Position numbers and translations under genes: made by a program. From Pseudarthrobacter sp. NamB4 (GTDB taxonomy: Bacteria; Actinomycetota; Actinomycetes; Actinomycetales; Micrococcaceae): 64,000 nucleotides of DNA. The notes below the pieces were generated by a model. That model was not told where the DNA came from, made no database searches, and was given only the letters and a program-made list of their open reading frames with translations. This document shows, piece by piece, positions 20,361-28,506 of the stretch; within the stretch, counting starts at the first letter, position 1; each line of letters begins with the position of its first letter. Location: positions 1 through 64,000 of the forward strand of contig NZ_VAHM01000003.1 in assembly GCF_005796185.1 (NCBI RefSeq). Direction: 5' to 3'.

Positions 20361-20410
20361 AAGGCATACAAAAGGGAGGGGCCAGCTGGCCCCTCCCTTT
20401 TGTATGCCTT
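20361..20410. terminator. Perfect 50-bp palindrome, bidirectional terminator
   Basis: Two exact 25-bp arms meet with no spacer (arm AAGGCATACAAAAGGGAGGGGCCAG starts with A/T-rich and ends G/C-rich, shown here only by its features); the transcribed stem ends in CCTCCCTTTTGT, so U-rich tails appear on both strands. It separates the convergent lipoprotein gene and regX3. Confidence 0.85.
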
Positions 20411-20439
20411 CTGCATGGCTCCCGCCGGGGCCGGAAAGC

Positions 20440-21120
20440 CTACGGCTCGAACTTGTAACCCAGCCCCCGGACCGTCACCAGGAACCGCGGGGCAGAGGGA
20501 TCCGGCTCAATCTTGCCGCGGAGCCGCTTCACGTGGACATCGAGCGTCTTGGTGTCACCCACATAATCCGAACCCCAGACCCTGTCTATGAGCTGGCCCC
20601 TGGTCAACACCCTTCCGGAGTTCCGCAGGAGCATTTCAAGAAGCTCGAACTCCTTCAGCGGCAGCAGCACCTGCTCGCCTCCCACGCTGACAACGTGCCG
20701 CTCGATGTCCATCCGGACCGGTCCCGCCTGGACGGTGGAGGAGACGAGCTCCTCCGGTTCGCCCTGGCGCCTGAGCACTGCCCTGACCCGGGCCACCAGC
20801 TCGCGCGAGGAATAGGGCTTGGTGACGTAGTCGTCTGCCCCAAGTTCCAGGCCAACCACCTTGTCGATCTCGGCGTCCTTGGCCGTCAGCATGATCACCG
20901 GGACACTCGACCGCTGGCGGAGCTGGCGGCACACCTCGGTGCCGGACTGCCCCGGAAGCTGCAGGTCCAGCAGCACCAGGTCCGCTCCGTTCCGGTCGAA
21001 TTCAGTGATGGCGTCCAGGCCGTTGTCCACGACTTCGACCTCAAAACCTTCCTTGCCCAGTAGGTAGGACAAGGGATCGCTGAATGATTCCTCATCCTCA
21101 ACAATCAGGATCCTGCTCAA
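20440..21120 (-). CDS. regX3: Response regulator RegX3 (OmpR/PhoB family)
   Basis: 226 residues. Receiver domain with the phosphorylated Asp52 (LVLLDLQLPG), acidic pocket VEDEES and Lys101 (YVTKPYSS); then a PhoB-type winged helix (about 135-226) ending VTVRGLGYKFEP. With SenX3 it is the actinobacterial phosphate-starvation system. The TTG start at 21120 overlaps the senX3 stop as TTGA, so the pair is coupled. phoU and gpmA lie on the other side of senX3, as in related genomes, which supports the phosphate role. Confidence 0.93.
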   Translation of the reverse strand: MSRILIVEDEESFSDPLSYLLGKEGFEVEVVDNGLDAITEFDRNGADLVLLDLQLPGQSGTEVCRQLRQRSSVPVIMLTAKDAEIDKVVGLELGADDYVTKPYSSRELVARVRAVLRRQGEPEELVSSTVQAGPVRMDIERHVVSVGGEQVLLPLKEFELLEMLLRNSGRVLTRGQLIDRVWGSDYVGDTKTLDVHVKRLRGKIEPDPSAPRFLVTVRGLGYKFEP

Positions 21121-22373
21121 GCGTTCGCTCCTCGTTCTGTTGCGCCGGCGGCGCGGGGTACTTGGGTGACGGCGGGCTTATGAGCCCCCTGCCGGGAGAT
21201 TCCGGCGGCTGGGGCGGCAATGGGCTGCTGCTCCTCCTCGCCGTCCTGGCCCTCCATCTCGGGAAGACGGAGGGTGAAGGTCGAGCCCTGGCCGGGTTGG
21301 GACCAGAGGGTGACCTCGCCGCCGTGGTTGGAAGCAACATGTTTGACGATGCTTAGGCCAAGGCCTGTGCCGCCGGTATGGCGGGAACGCGCCGCGTCCA
21401 CTCTGTAAAAACGCTCAAAGACGCGCTCCTGCTCCTCAGGGCTGAGTCCCTCACCCTGGTCCGTCACGGAAATGGAGACCAGGCCGTCTCTGCTGCGGAC
21501 GCCGATTCCCACCCGGGTGTTCTCCGGAGAATACCGAATGGCGTTGTCTATCAGGTTGCGCAGCGCCGTCACCAGCAGGTCCTGGTCGCCGAACACCTTC
21601 GCCTCGGTCCGGCCGCCCACCACGATCCGGATGTTCTTGCTCTCGGCCGGCAGCTGGGAGCGGTCCACGGCCTCGGCGATGACTGCGTTGACGTCGACGG
21701 GCCCGCCCTGCTGGACGACGCTGGCGCCCTGCAGGCGGGAGAGTTCAATGATGTCCTGTACCAGCGCCGCGAGGCGGCCGGATTCCTTGTGCATGCGCTT
21801 GGCGAAACGGCGGACCGCCTGTTCGTCGTCGGCGGAGGACTCGATGGCCTCCGCGAGGAGGGAAATGGCCCCGACCGGCGTCTTCAGCTCGTGGGACACG
21901 TTTGCCACGAAATCGTTCCGGATTTCTTCGGTCCTGGTGATCTCGGTCCGGTCATCCGCGAGCAGCAGGATGTATTCCTCGCCCAGCATTGCGGCGCGCA
22001 CCTGCACGATGATGGTCCCCTGGCCCAGCGGGCCCCGCGGCAGCTCCAGCTGCTTTTCCAGGACCACCCCGTCGCGCCGGACGCCGGCGGTCATGTCCAG
22101 CAGCTCTTTGTGGACCACGGTATGGCCGCGCACCAGGCCATAGGCATAGGCGGCAGGGCTTGCCCGGACCACGCCGTCCACCGCGTCCACCACCACGAAG
22201 GCACGTCCGACGACGGCCAGCACCTCCGCGGCGCCGGCCGGCAGCGCCAGTTCCTCGGCGTCCACGTCCAGCAGTTGGCGCTGTTTCTCGCTAACCCGGA
22301 ACGCAAGCACGCCGAACGTGCCGAGCGCGAGGCCGATGAGGCCGGCCACCAGGCCGATGAGCATAGGATCCAC
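21117..22373 (-). CDS. senX3: Sensor histidine kinase SenX3
   Basis: 418 residues. A single visible N-terminal membrane segment (about 4-26), a PAS-like region (about 50-145), the phosphoacceptor His161 in VSHELKTPVGAIS, and an HATPase_c domain with RNLIDNAIRYSP and GTGLGLSIVKHV; the last 60 residues are a poorly conserved acidic/alanine-rich tail. It phosphorylates RegX3 under phosphate limitation. The GTG at 22373 lies 6 nt after a TAAGGT box, without a clear ribosome-binding site. Confidence 0.93.
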   Translation of the reverse strand: MDPMLIGLVAGLIGLALGTFGVLAFRVSEKQRQLLDVDAEELALPAGAAEVLAVVGRAFVVVDAVDGVVRASPAAYAYGLVRGHTVVHKELLDMTAGVRRDGVVLEKQLELPRGPLGQGTIIVQVRAAMLGEEYILLLADDRTEITRTEEIRNDFVANVSHELKTPVGAISLLAEAIESSADDEQAVRRFAKRMHKESGRLAALVQDIIELSRLQGASVVQQGGPVDVNAVIAEAVDRSQLPAESKNIRIVVGGRTEAKVFGDQDLLVTALRNLIDNAIRYSPENTRVGIGVRSRDGLVSISVTDQGEGLSPEEQERVFERFYRVDAARSRHTGGTGLGLSIVKHVASNHGGEVTLWSQPGQGSTFTLRLPEMEGQDGEEEQQPIAAPAAGISRQGAHKPAVTQVPRAAGATERGANA

Positions 22374-22379
22374 AGCACC

Positions 22380-22385
22380 ACCTTA
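22380..22385 (-). promoter_or_regulatory. Candidate -10 box of leaderless senX3
   Basis: TAAGGT on the minus strand, 6 nt before the GTG at 22373; it forms one arm of a small inverted repeat CCTTAT-N8-ATAAGG (22381-22400). Confidence 0.45.
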
Positions 22386-22569
22386 TGCTCTTGTATAAGG
22401 CCAATCGGCGCGTCCGGGCCTCCTGGCGGCACGGTTCAACTAACGTTCACCTGCAAGGGCCTCACCGTTTACCCGGTACTGGCAGAGTGGCCAGTTGGAG
22501 TGCCGAACGGCAACGCGATTCCTGCTGCCCGGACAGGCGAGGCGGGAGTTACAAGGAAAGGACGCCTAC

Positions 22570-23232
22570 GTGCGCAAGGTTTTTCAGGAAGAGCTGACCC
22601 AAGTCGGTGAGCAGCTGGTGGAGATCTCCCGGCTGGTCAGCGAAGCGATGGACAAGGCCACAACGTCCTTCGAAGTGGCGGACGTGGACCTCGCGCAGGA
22701 CGTCATCGCTGCCGACGCCCGCATCGACTTCCTGCAGAACAGCCTTGATGAGAGGGCCATCGACATCCTGGCGCTCCAGGGCCCGGTGGCCAGCGACCTG
22801 CGGATGATCGTGGGATCGCTGCGGATGAGCGCTTCCCTTGAGCGGATGGGCGACCTTGCCCGGCACATCGCCCAGCTCGCCCGCCTGCGGTTCCCTGCCA
22901 CGGTGATTCCGGAGGCCATGACCGGAACGTTCAAGCGCATGGCGGAGCTGGACAAGGAGATCGCCCACAAGCTGACGGTCCTGCTCGAAACCCGCGACCT
23001 TGAACTGGCCAGGGACATCCTGAAGGCCAACACGGCCATCAACGACCTGCACCTCAGCGTCTTCAAGGCAATTGCGGCACCTGAATGGTCCGAGTCGCCG
23101 GCCACCACGGTGGACGTTGCACTGGCCAGCCGCTACTTCGAACGCTTTGCGGACCACGGCGTTTCAGTCGCGCAGAAGGTCACGTACCTGGTGACCGGCG
23201 CCTGGCAGCCCACCGGAACCGAGCACAGCTAG
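22570..23232 (+). CDS. phoU: Phosphate transport system regulator PhoU
   Basis: 220 residues. Two repeated three-helix PhoU units (about 10-105 and 115-205), each with the E/DxxxD metal-cluster pattern, e.g. SLERMGDLARHIAQL and YFERFADHGVSVAQK. PhoU proteins damp Pho signalling and link the phosphate transporter to the sensor kinase. The GTG at 22570 follows an AAAGGA-type ribosome-binding site; an open frame begins 25 codons earlier but lacks one. It diverges from senX3-regX3. Confidence 0.93.
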   Translation: MRKVFQEELTQVGEQLVEISRLVSEAMDKATTSFEVADVDLAQDVIAADARIDFLQNSLDERAIDILALQGPVASDLRMIVGSLRMSASLERMGDLARHIAQLARLRFPATVIPEAMTGTFKRMAELDKEIAHKLTVLLETRDLELARDILKANTAINDLHLSVFKAIAAPEWSESPATTVDVALASRYFERFADHGVSVAQKVTYLVTGAWQPTGTEHS

Positions 23233-23248
23233 TTCCCTGGAAGTACGG

Positions 23249-23283
23249 CGGCGGGCTGGTCACCTGAGGTGACCAGCCCGCCG
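23249..23283. terminator. Bidirectional terminator between phoU and gpmA
   Basis: A 16-bp perfect stem (CGGCGGGCTGGTCACC) with a 3-nt loop, followed on the plus strand by TCGTTGTTT. Confidence 0.8.
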
Positions 23284-23304
23284 TCGTTGTTTCCGGAGTT
23301 CGTC

Positions 23305-24051
23305 CTACTTTTTGCCCTGGTTGGCGACGGCCAGGATGGCCTGTTCGGCGGCGTCCGGATCGAGGTAGGTGCCGCCGGGCTTGATGGGCTGGAAATTCTC
23401 GTCCAGCTCGTACACGAGCGGGATACCGGTGGGGATGTTGAGGCCGGCGATGGCTTCGTCGCTGATGCCGTCCAGGTGCTTGACCAGTGCGCGCAGTGAG
23501 TTGCCGTGGGCCGTGACCAGGACGGTCTTGCCGGCTTTGAGGTCTTCCTTAATGTCCGACTCCCAGTACGGCAGCAGCCGGACCAGCACGTCCTTGAGGC
23601 ACTCGGTGCGCGGCAGGGCGTCACCGAGGTCTGCGTAGCGGGGGTCGTGCGCCTGGGAGAACTCGGAGTCGTCATCCAGCGGCGGCGGCGGGGTGTCGTA
23701 GGAACGGCGCCACTCCATGAACTGCTCTTCACCGTATTCGGCGAGGGTCTGGGCCTTGTCCTTGCCCTGCAATGCGCCGTAGTGGCGTTCGTTCAGGCGC
23801 CAGTCGCGCTTTACCGGGATCCAGCCGCGGTCGGCCTTGTCCAGTGCGATGTTCGCCGTGTTGATGGCCCGCTTCAGCAGGGACGTGTAGAGGATGTCCG
23901 GGAGAACATTGTTCTCAACCAGGAGCTCTCCGCCCCGTGCTGCTTCCTGGCGGCCCTGGTCGTTGAGGTCAACGTCCACCCAGCCGGTGAACAGGTTCTT
24001 GGCGTTCCATTCGCTGTGGCCATGGCGCAGCAGAATCAGCTTGTAAGTCAT
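23305..24051 (-). CDS. gpmA: 2,3-bisphosphoglycerate-dependent phosphoglycerate mutase
   Basis: 248 residues, matching the dPGM family. It interconverts 3- and 2-phosphoglycerate. RHGHSEWN carries the phosphohistidine His10; [23 protein letters not shown] and [13 protein letters not shown] are the other active-site segments. The ATG at 24051 is chosen rather than the one at 24060 since it matches the family start ([11 protein letters not shown]) and sits 7 nt after a TAGGAT box. It converges with phoU. Confidence 0.96.
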   Translation of the reverse strand: MTYKLILLRHGHSEWNAKNLFTGWVDVDLNDQGRQEAARGGELLVENNVLPDILYTSLLKRAINTANIALDKADRGWIPVKRDWRLNERHYGALQGKDKAQTLAEYGEEQFMEWRRSYDTPPPPLDDDSEFSQAHDPRYADLGDALPRTECLKDVLVRLLPYWESDIKEDLKAGKTVLVTAHGNSLRALVKHLDGISDEAIAGLNIPTGIPLVYELDENFQPIKPGGTYLDPDAAEQAILAVANQGKK

Positions 24052-24058
24052 GAATTTC

Positions 24059-24064
24059 ATCCTA
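24059..24064 (-). promoter_or_regulatory. Candidate -10 box of leaderless gpmA
   Basis: TAGGAT on the minus strand, 7 nt before the ATG at 24051. Confidence 0.5.
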
Positions 24065-24128
24065 GCCGAGCGCCCGCGCCGCCCGCCCAGCGTTACAAGC
24101 GGCGTCAGCCGGGGTCGAAACGAAGCGA

Positions 24129-24134
24129 TAAGGT
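24129..24134 (+). promoter_or_regulatory. Candidate -10 box of leaderless methyltransferase gene
   Basis: TAAGGT, 6 nt before the GTG at 24141. Confidence 0.5.
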
Positions 24135-24140
24135 TGGGCG

Positions 24141-24989
24141 GTGGTGCAAAAGGCTGAACGGGTGGCGTCCCCGCAGATTAGCGGCAGGAACCTCCCCGGG
24201 AAGCAGGGCAGGCCGGTTGGCAACATCACCCGCGGCACCACCAACCCCAACCGGATGCGGCGGGTGGACCGCTGGCTGGCAGGACCGCAGGCTTGGCGGC
24301 TCCGGGATGCTGCCGACCCTGTAGTGGTGGACCTTGGCTACGGCGCCTCGCCCGCCACCGCCGTCGAGCTCTATGAACGGCTCTGCGAAGTCCGCCCCGA
24401 AGTGAAGGTCTACGGGGTGGAGATTGAGCCGGAACGGGTCCGTGCCGCTCTTCCCCTGCAGCGCGCCGGGCTGAACTTTCTCGTGGGCGGCTTCGAACTT
24501 CCCGTGCCCGGGCTGCCCGTCCTGGTGCGCGCTTTCAACGTTCTCCGGCAGTACGAGGAAGCGGACGTGGCCGGGATCTGGCGGCTGGTGCAGGACCGGC
24601 TGCCTCCCGGCGGCCTGTTCATCGACGGCACCTGCGACGAAATCGGGCGGCGTGTCACGTGGGTGGCACTGGACGCCGACCGGCCGCTCTCGTTCACCAT
24701 CTCCGTGCGGTTCGGCAGTTTCCAATTGCCCTCGGACGTTGCCGAAAGACTGCCCAAGGCACTGATCCATCGCAACGTCCCTGGTGAACGGGTGCACGCA
24801 CTCATGCAGGCTATGGACCGGGCGTGGCTGGAGTGCGCACCGCTGGCGTCCTTCGGCAACAGGCAGCGTTGGCAGGGTATGTGCCGCAACCTCCGGGACG
24901 CCGGCTGGCCGGTCCAGGACGGGCCTTCACGATGGCGGCTTGGCGAGCTCACCGTGGACTGGGACTCGGTGGCACCACAGCCGCACTAA
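24141..24989 (+). CDS. Class I SAM-dependent methyltransferase-like protein
   Basis: 282 residues. A glycine-rich SAM-binding motif I ([13 protein letters not shown], near 62-74) is followed by an acidic motif II ([11 protein letters not shown]), and the rest fits a Rossmann methyltransferase. The substrate is unknown. The N-terminal 45 residues are basic and rich in Gly/Asn/Arg. It diverges from gpmA and its stop lies 1 bp from the stop of the convergent DUF2516 gene. The start codon is the first of two consecutive GTGs. Confidence 0.75.
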   Translation: MVQKAERVASPQISGRNLPGKQGRPVGNITRGTTNPNRMRRVDRWLAGPQAWRLRDAADPVVVDLGYGASPATAVELYERLCEVRPEVKVYGVEIEPERVRAALPLQRAGLNFLVGGFELPVPGLPVLVRAFNVLRQYEEADVAGIWRLVQDRLPPGGLFIDGTCDEIGRRVTWVALDADRPLSFTISVRFGSFQLPSDVAERLPKALIHRNVPGERVHALMQAMDRAWLECAPLASFGNRQRWQGMCRNLRDAGWPVQDGPSRWRLGELTVDWDSVAPQPH

Positions 24990-24990
24990 C

Positions 24991-25344
24991 TCACCAGGGG
25001 CCGTAAGGTCCCGTGTTGCGGCTGCCCCCGCGGCCGGCATCCTTGACCGCGGGACGCACGTCGGCCAGGTACACGGAAGCGGCCACGACGGCCGCAAGCC
25101 CGAACAGGCCGAGGGTACTGAAGAAGCCGCCTCCGCCGCCGAGAAACGAAAAGACACCGACCAGGGCGGCGCCACCGGTCAGCGCCAGCCAAAAGCCCTT
25201 GGTCCTTTTGCCGGTTGCCTCGAACGCGTTGGCCCGGTGCCGCGCGCAGTCCACCAGGGCCCAGAGTTCAAGGCCCAGCGCAACCAGGGCAAGGGTAAAG
25301 AACACTGCCTGCTCTACAGGCCGGATTATCATTTCGCTGTCCAC
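24991..25344 (-). CDS. DUF2516 family membrane protein
   Basis: 117 residues with three hydrophobic stretches (about 11-31, 51-68 and 73-92), the second two separated by a Gly-run (LGGGGGFFSTLG). The pattern ALVDCARHRANAF after the first membrane segment is typical of DUF2516, a small actinobacterial inner-membrane family without known function. The GTG at 25344 is used; ATG codon 5 is the alternative. It lies 9 bp downstream of the PLP-enzyme gene... on the same strand upstream neighbour ends, so co-transcription is possible. Confidence 0.75.
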   Translation of the reverse strand: MDSEMIIRPVEQAVFFTLALVALGLELWALVDCARHRANAFEATGKRTKGFWLALTGGAALVGVFSFLGGGGGFFSTLGLFGLAAVVAASVYLADVRPAVKDAGRGGSRNTGPYGPW

Positions 25345-25353
25345 AAGCCCAGC

Positions 25354-26544
25354 CTATCCGCCCAGCGTGTCCAGCGCCTGCTCCAAATCGGACCAAAGGT
25401 CCTCAACGTTTTCCACGCCGACGCTCAGGCGGACCAGATTCTCCGGGACACTGGCTGGTTCAGCCGCGTGCCGCCGTCGGCGTTCAATGAGGGACTCAAC
25501 CCCGCCCAGTGACGTTGCGGGCAGCCAAAGGTCAAGTGCGCGGACCAGCTGGTCAGCCGCGTCAGCGCCGCTCGATCCCGCTACGGGGGCCACTTGGACG
25601 CAGATGATCGAGCCGAAGCCCTTCATTTGGGCCTTTGCCCGCTCATGGCCCGGATCCGCAGGCAGGCCGGGGAACCGGATGGACTCGATACTGGGATGGC
25701 TGCCCAGCCGGTCCGCCAGGACCAGAGCAGATGCCTGGGAGCGCTCTATCCGCAGTGCCAGGGTCCGCAGTCCGCGCAGCGCAAGCCACGCTTCGAACGG
25801 TCCGGCTATCCCGCCGTGGATGGTCCGGTTATGCAGCAGGGCCGAGCGGATATCCGGGTTGGACGTCACCAGGGCGCCCAGGACGACGTCGGAATGGCCG
25901 GCCAGGTACTTCGTCACCGAGTGCAGGACGACGTCGGACCCCAGGGCCAGGGGCTGCTGCACCAGAGGTGTGGAGAAGGTGTTGTCGGTGACGACGATGG
26001 CGCCGACGGCGTGCGCCGCGGTGGTCAGTGCCTGGACGTCGGCGATGCCGAGCATCGGATTGGTAGGGCTCTCAAGCCACAGCATGGAGGCAGCACGGGC
26101 GTCAGGGCCGTTCGGCGCCATGGCGGCCTTGACGGCATCCGTGTCGGTGATGTCCACGGTTCGCAGTTCGACGAATTCCTTCTGCGCCAGCTCGGAGGCC
26201 ATCACCAGCGTGCCCGAATAGCTGTGCGTGGGCATCACCAGCACTCCCCCGGCGGGGACCAGGGACAGGGCGGAGCTGACTGCTGCGAGGCCGGAGGCGT
26301 AGAGGAGGCCTGGAAGTTCGGCGCCTTCCAGCTGTCCGATTGCCTCTTCGAAGGGATCCCAGGTGGGGTTGGAGTACCGCCCGTAGCCACGGTCACCGGT
26401 ATCGAGAGAGCCCGTCCCGAAGTAGGTGGAGGAGAGGACGACGGGCGGGTTGACCGGCTGGTCCCTCTCCCGCGGCGGACGCCCCGCCGCGACCACCACC
26501 GTTTCTGCTGACAGGGCTGCCGCCTGCTGTTCGGAAAGACTCAT
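25354..26544 (-). CDS. Trans-sulfuration PLP enzyme (cystathionine gamma-synthase/lyase type)
   Basis: 396 residues. Cys/Met-metabolism PLP family, fold type I: YGRYSNPTWDPFEEAIGQLEG binding region, YASGLAAVSSAL, DNTFSTPL and the PLP lysine in LHSVTKYLAGHSD. The family includes cystathionine gamma-synthase (MetB), gamma-lyase and methionine gamma-lyase; sequence alone does not let me choose. It is 110 bp from the divergent tmk, and both starts sit 6-7 nt after a TAGGCT box. The small DUF2516 gene begins 9 bp downstream. Confidence 0.85.
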   Translation of the reverse strand: MSLSEQQAAALSAETVVVAAGRPPRERDQPVNPPVVLSSTYFGTGSLDTGDRGYGRYSNPTWDPFEEAIGQLEGAELPGLLYASGLAAVSSALSLVPAGGVLVMPTHSYSGTLVMASELAQKEFVELRTVDITDTDAVKAAMAPNGPDARAASMLWLESPTNPMLGIADVQALTTAAHAVGAIVVTDNTFSTPLVQQPLALGSDVVLHSVTKYLAGHSDVVLGALVTSNPDIRSALLHNRTIHGGIAGPFEAWLALRGLRTLALRIERSQASALVLADRLGSHPSIESIRFPGLPADPGHERAKAQMKGFGSIICVQVAPVAGSSGADAADQLVRALDLWLPATSLGGVESLIERRRRHAAEPASVPENLVRLSVGVENVEDLWSDLEQALDTLGG

Positions 26545-26551
26545 GCAGGAA

Positions 26552-26557
26552 AGCCTA
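26552..26557 (-). promoter_or_regulatory. Candidate -10 box of leaderless PLP-enzyme gene
   Basis: TAGGCT on the minus strand, 7 nt before the ATG at 26544. Confidence 0.55.
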
Positions 26558-26642
26558 CTGTTCGACCGGATGACCCTCGAAAACCGTTACCGATGCTGTC
26601 CACATGGGGCAGACCCGCTCTGCGATTGACGGTGGAGGTCGG

Positions 26643-26648
26643 TAGGCT
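26643..26648 (+). promoter_or_regulatory. Candidate -10 box of leaderless tmk
   Basis: TAGGCT, 6 nt before the GTG at 26655. Confidence 0.55.
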
Positions 26649-26654
26649 TATGCA

Positions 26655-27350
26655 GTGAGCAAACAAAGGGCCGGTCTTTTCATCGCGTTTGAGGGTGGCG
26701 ACGGTGCGGGCAAGTCCACCCAGGCTGCGCGGCTCGCCGAAGCCCTTGAAGCACGGGGCCTGACTGTCCTGCGGACGCGCGAGCCGGGCGGAACGCCCAT
26801 CGGCGAAAAACTGCGCTCCCTGGTCCTCGACCACGGCCACGGCCACATCGACGCCCACACTGAAGCGCTTATTTTTGCCGCATCCCGTGCCGCACATGCA
26901 ACCCAGGTGATCCGGCCCGCGCTGGACCGCGGCGAGGTCGTCCTGACAGACCGGTACATTGATTCATCAGTTGCCTACCAGGGTGCCGGCCGGGCCCTCG
27001 GTCAGGACGCCGTGCGGTCCTTGAACGAGTGGGCTACCTCCGGCCTGCAGCCCCACCTGACGGTCCTGCTGGACGTGGATCCTGCCATGGGACGCCGCCG
27101 CCGGACGGCCGGTCACGCGGCGGAGGACCGGCTGGAGTCTGAAGCTGACGAGTTCCACATCCGGATCCGGGATGCATTCCGCGAACTGGCACGCAGGCGT
27201 CCCGAGTCGTACCTGGTGCTTCCCGCACATCTTTCCGTCAGCGAACTGTCCGCCCGGATTCTTGAGCGGGTTGAGAGCCTGCTGGCTTCGCAGCAGGACG
27301 CGGCGGACGCTTCCGTGAGCCAGGTTCCGGCGATCGGCGGCGGCTTATGA
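26655..27350 (+). CDS. tmk: Thymidylate kinase
   Basis: 231 residues. It phosphorylates dTMP to dTDP. P-loop FEGGDGAGKST (12-22), the DRYIDSSVAYQG nucleoside-binding motif, and the Lid segment after it are clear; REPGGTPIGEKLR is the DRX-type region. The C-terminal 20 residues are an Ala/Ser-rich tail. It overlaps holB by 4 nt (ATGA), the usual actinobacterial pairing of dTTP supply and clamp loader. Confidence 0.95.
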   Translation: MSKQRAGLFIAFEGGDGAGKSTQAARLAEALEARGLTVLRTREPGGTPIGEKLRSLVLDHGHGHIDAHTEALIFAASRAAHATQVIRPALDRGEVVLTDRYIDSSVAYQGAGRALGQDAVRSLNEWATSGLQPHLTVLLDVDPAMGRRRRTAGHAAEDRLESEADEFHIRIRDAFRELARRRPESYLVLPAHLSVSELSARILERVESLLASQQDAADASVSQVPAIGGGL

Positions 27351-28489
27351 CGGTGTGGGATGACCTGCAAGGGCAACCCGCCGTCGTCGAACAGCTGCGG
27401 CAGGCCTCGAGCGGGGAAGGGCTGACCCATGCCTGGCTTTTCACCGGTCCGCCCGGTTCGGGGCGTTCCAACGCGGCCAAGGCGTTTGCTGCGGCATTGA
27501 ACTGCGACCAGGACGATGTCAGCCTCCGTGGCTGCGGGCATTGCGACGCGTGCAGGACCATCCTGGGTGAGACGCACTCGGACGTCACATTCGTCCGGAC
27601 CGAAAAGGTCACCATCACCATCGACGAAGCCCGGGAGCTGGTGGCCACCGCCGGAAACCGGCCCTCGGCCGCACGGTGGCGCATCATCGTGGTGGAGGAC
27701 GCTGACCGCATGGCCGAGCGCACCACCAACGTGCTCCTCAAAGCCATCGAAGAGCCGACGCCCCGGACAGTATGGATGCTTTGCGCGCCATCCCCGGCCG
27801 ACGTCCTGGTAACCATCCGGTCGCGCTGCCGCAGCGTCGCGTTGCGGCTGCCGCCTGCCGCCGACGTTGCCGCCCTGCTGGTTATGCGCGACGGCGTGGA
27901 GCCGGCCCTTGCAGAGCGCGCAGCCCGCGCAGCGCAAAGCCACGTGGGAATCGCCCGGCGGCTTGCCCGCGACCCGGCAGCCAGGGAACGCCGGCTGGAG
28001 ACGGTACGGTTCCCGCTCGGCCTGCGGGGCGTCACGGCGGCCGTGATGATGGCTGACAAGCTCGTGAAGATCGCCACCGCCGAGGCCAACAGTTCCAACG
28101 AGGAACGGGACGCTGCGGAAAAGGCAGCACTGCTGGCCACCCTCGGCGCGCCGGAGTCCGGGACGCTTCCCCCGTCCATGCGCAGCCAGGTCAAGCAGCT
28201 TGAGGAAGACCAGAAGCGCCGTGCAAAGCGGTCCATCACCGATTCCCTGGACCGGACACTGACGGACCTTCTGTCCTTCTACCGGGATGTGCTGATTATC
28301 CAGCTCGGGAATGCCGTGGACCTCGTAAACGTTGAGCTGAGGAGTGAATTGGAGGAGTTCGCCGGCCGCTCCACTCCCGAGTCCACTCTTGCCCGGATGG
28401 ATGCCATCAACAAAGCCCGTGAACGCATCACCACCACCAACGTTGCACCGCTGTTGACCATTGAGTCCATGGCAGCCAGCCTGATCTAG
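27347..28489 (+). CDS. holB: DNA polymerase III subunit delta' (clamp loader)
   Basis: 380 residues. AAA+ clamp-loader subunit that, with gamma/tau and delta, loads the sliding clamp. The nucleotide-binding loop reads GPPGSGRSNAA, with the zinc-binding cysteines in NCDQDDV...CGHCDACR, and sensor segment VLLKAIEEPTPRTVWML with RSRCRSV after it. The C-terminal collar domain covers about 240-380. Its ATG overlaps the tmk stop (ATGA), showing coupling, and the lipoprotein hydrolase gene begins 17 bp downstream. Confidence 0.93.
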   Translation: MTVWDDLQGQPAVVEQLRQASSGEGLTHAWLFTGPPGSGRSNAAKAFAAALNCDQDDVSLRGCGHCDACRTILGETHSDVTFVRTEKVTITIDEARELVATAGNRPSAARWRIIVVEDADRMAERTTNVLLKAIEEPTPRTVWMLCAPSPADVLVTIRSRCRSVALRLPPAADVAALLVMRDGVEPALAERAARAAQSHVGIARRLARDPAARERRLETVRFPLGLRGVTAAVMMADKLVKIATAEANSSNEERDAAEKAALLATLGAPESGTLPPSMRSQVKQLEEDQKRRAKRSITDSLDRTLTDLLSFYRDVLIIQLGNAVDLVNVELRSELEEFAGRSTPESTLARMDAINKARERITTTNVAPLLTIESMAASLI

Positions 28490-28506
28490 CCCTTCAAGGA
28501 GACCCG

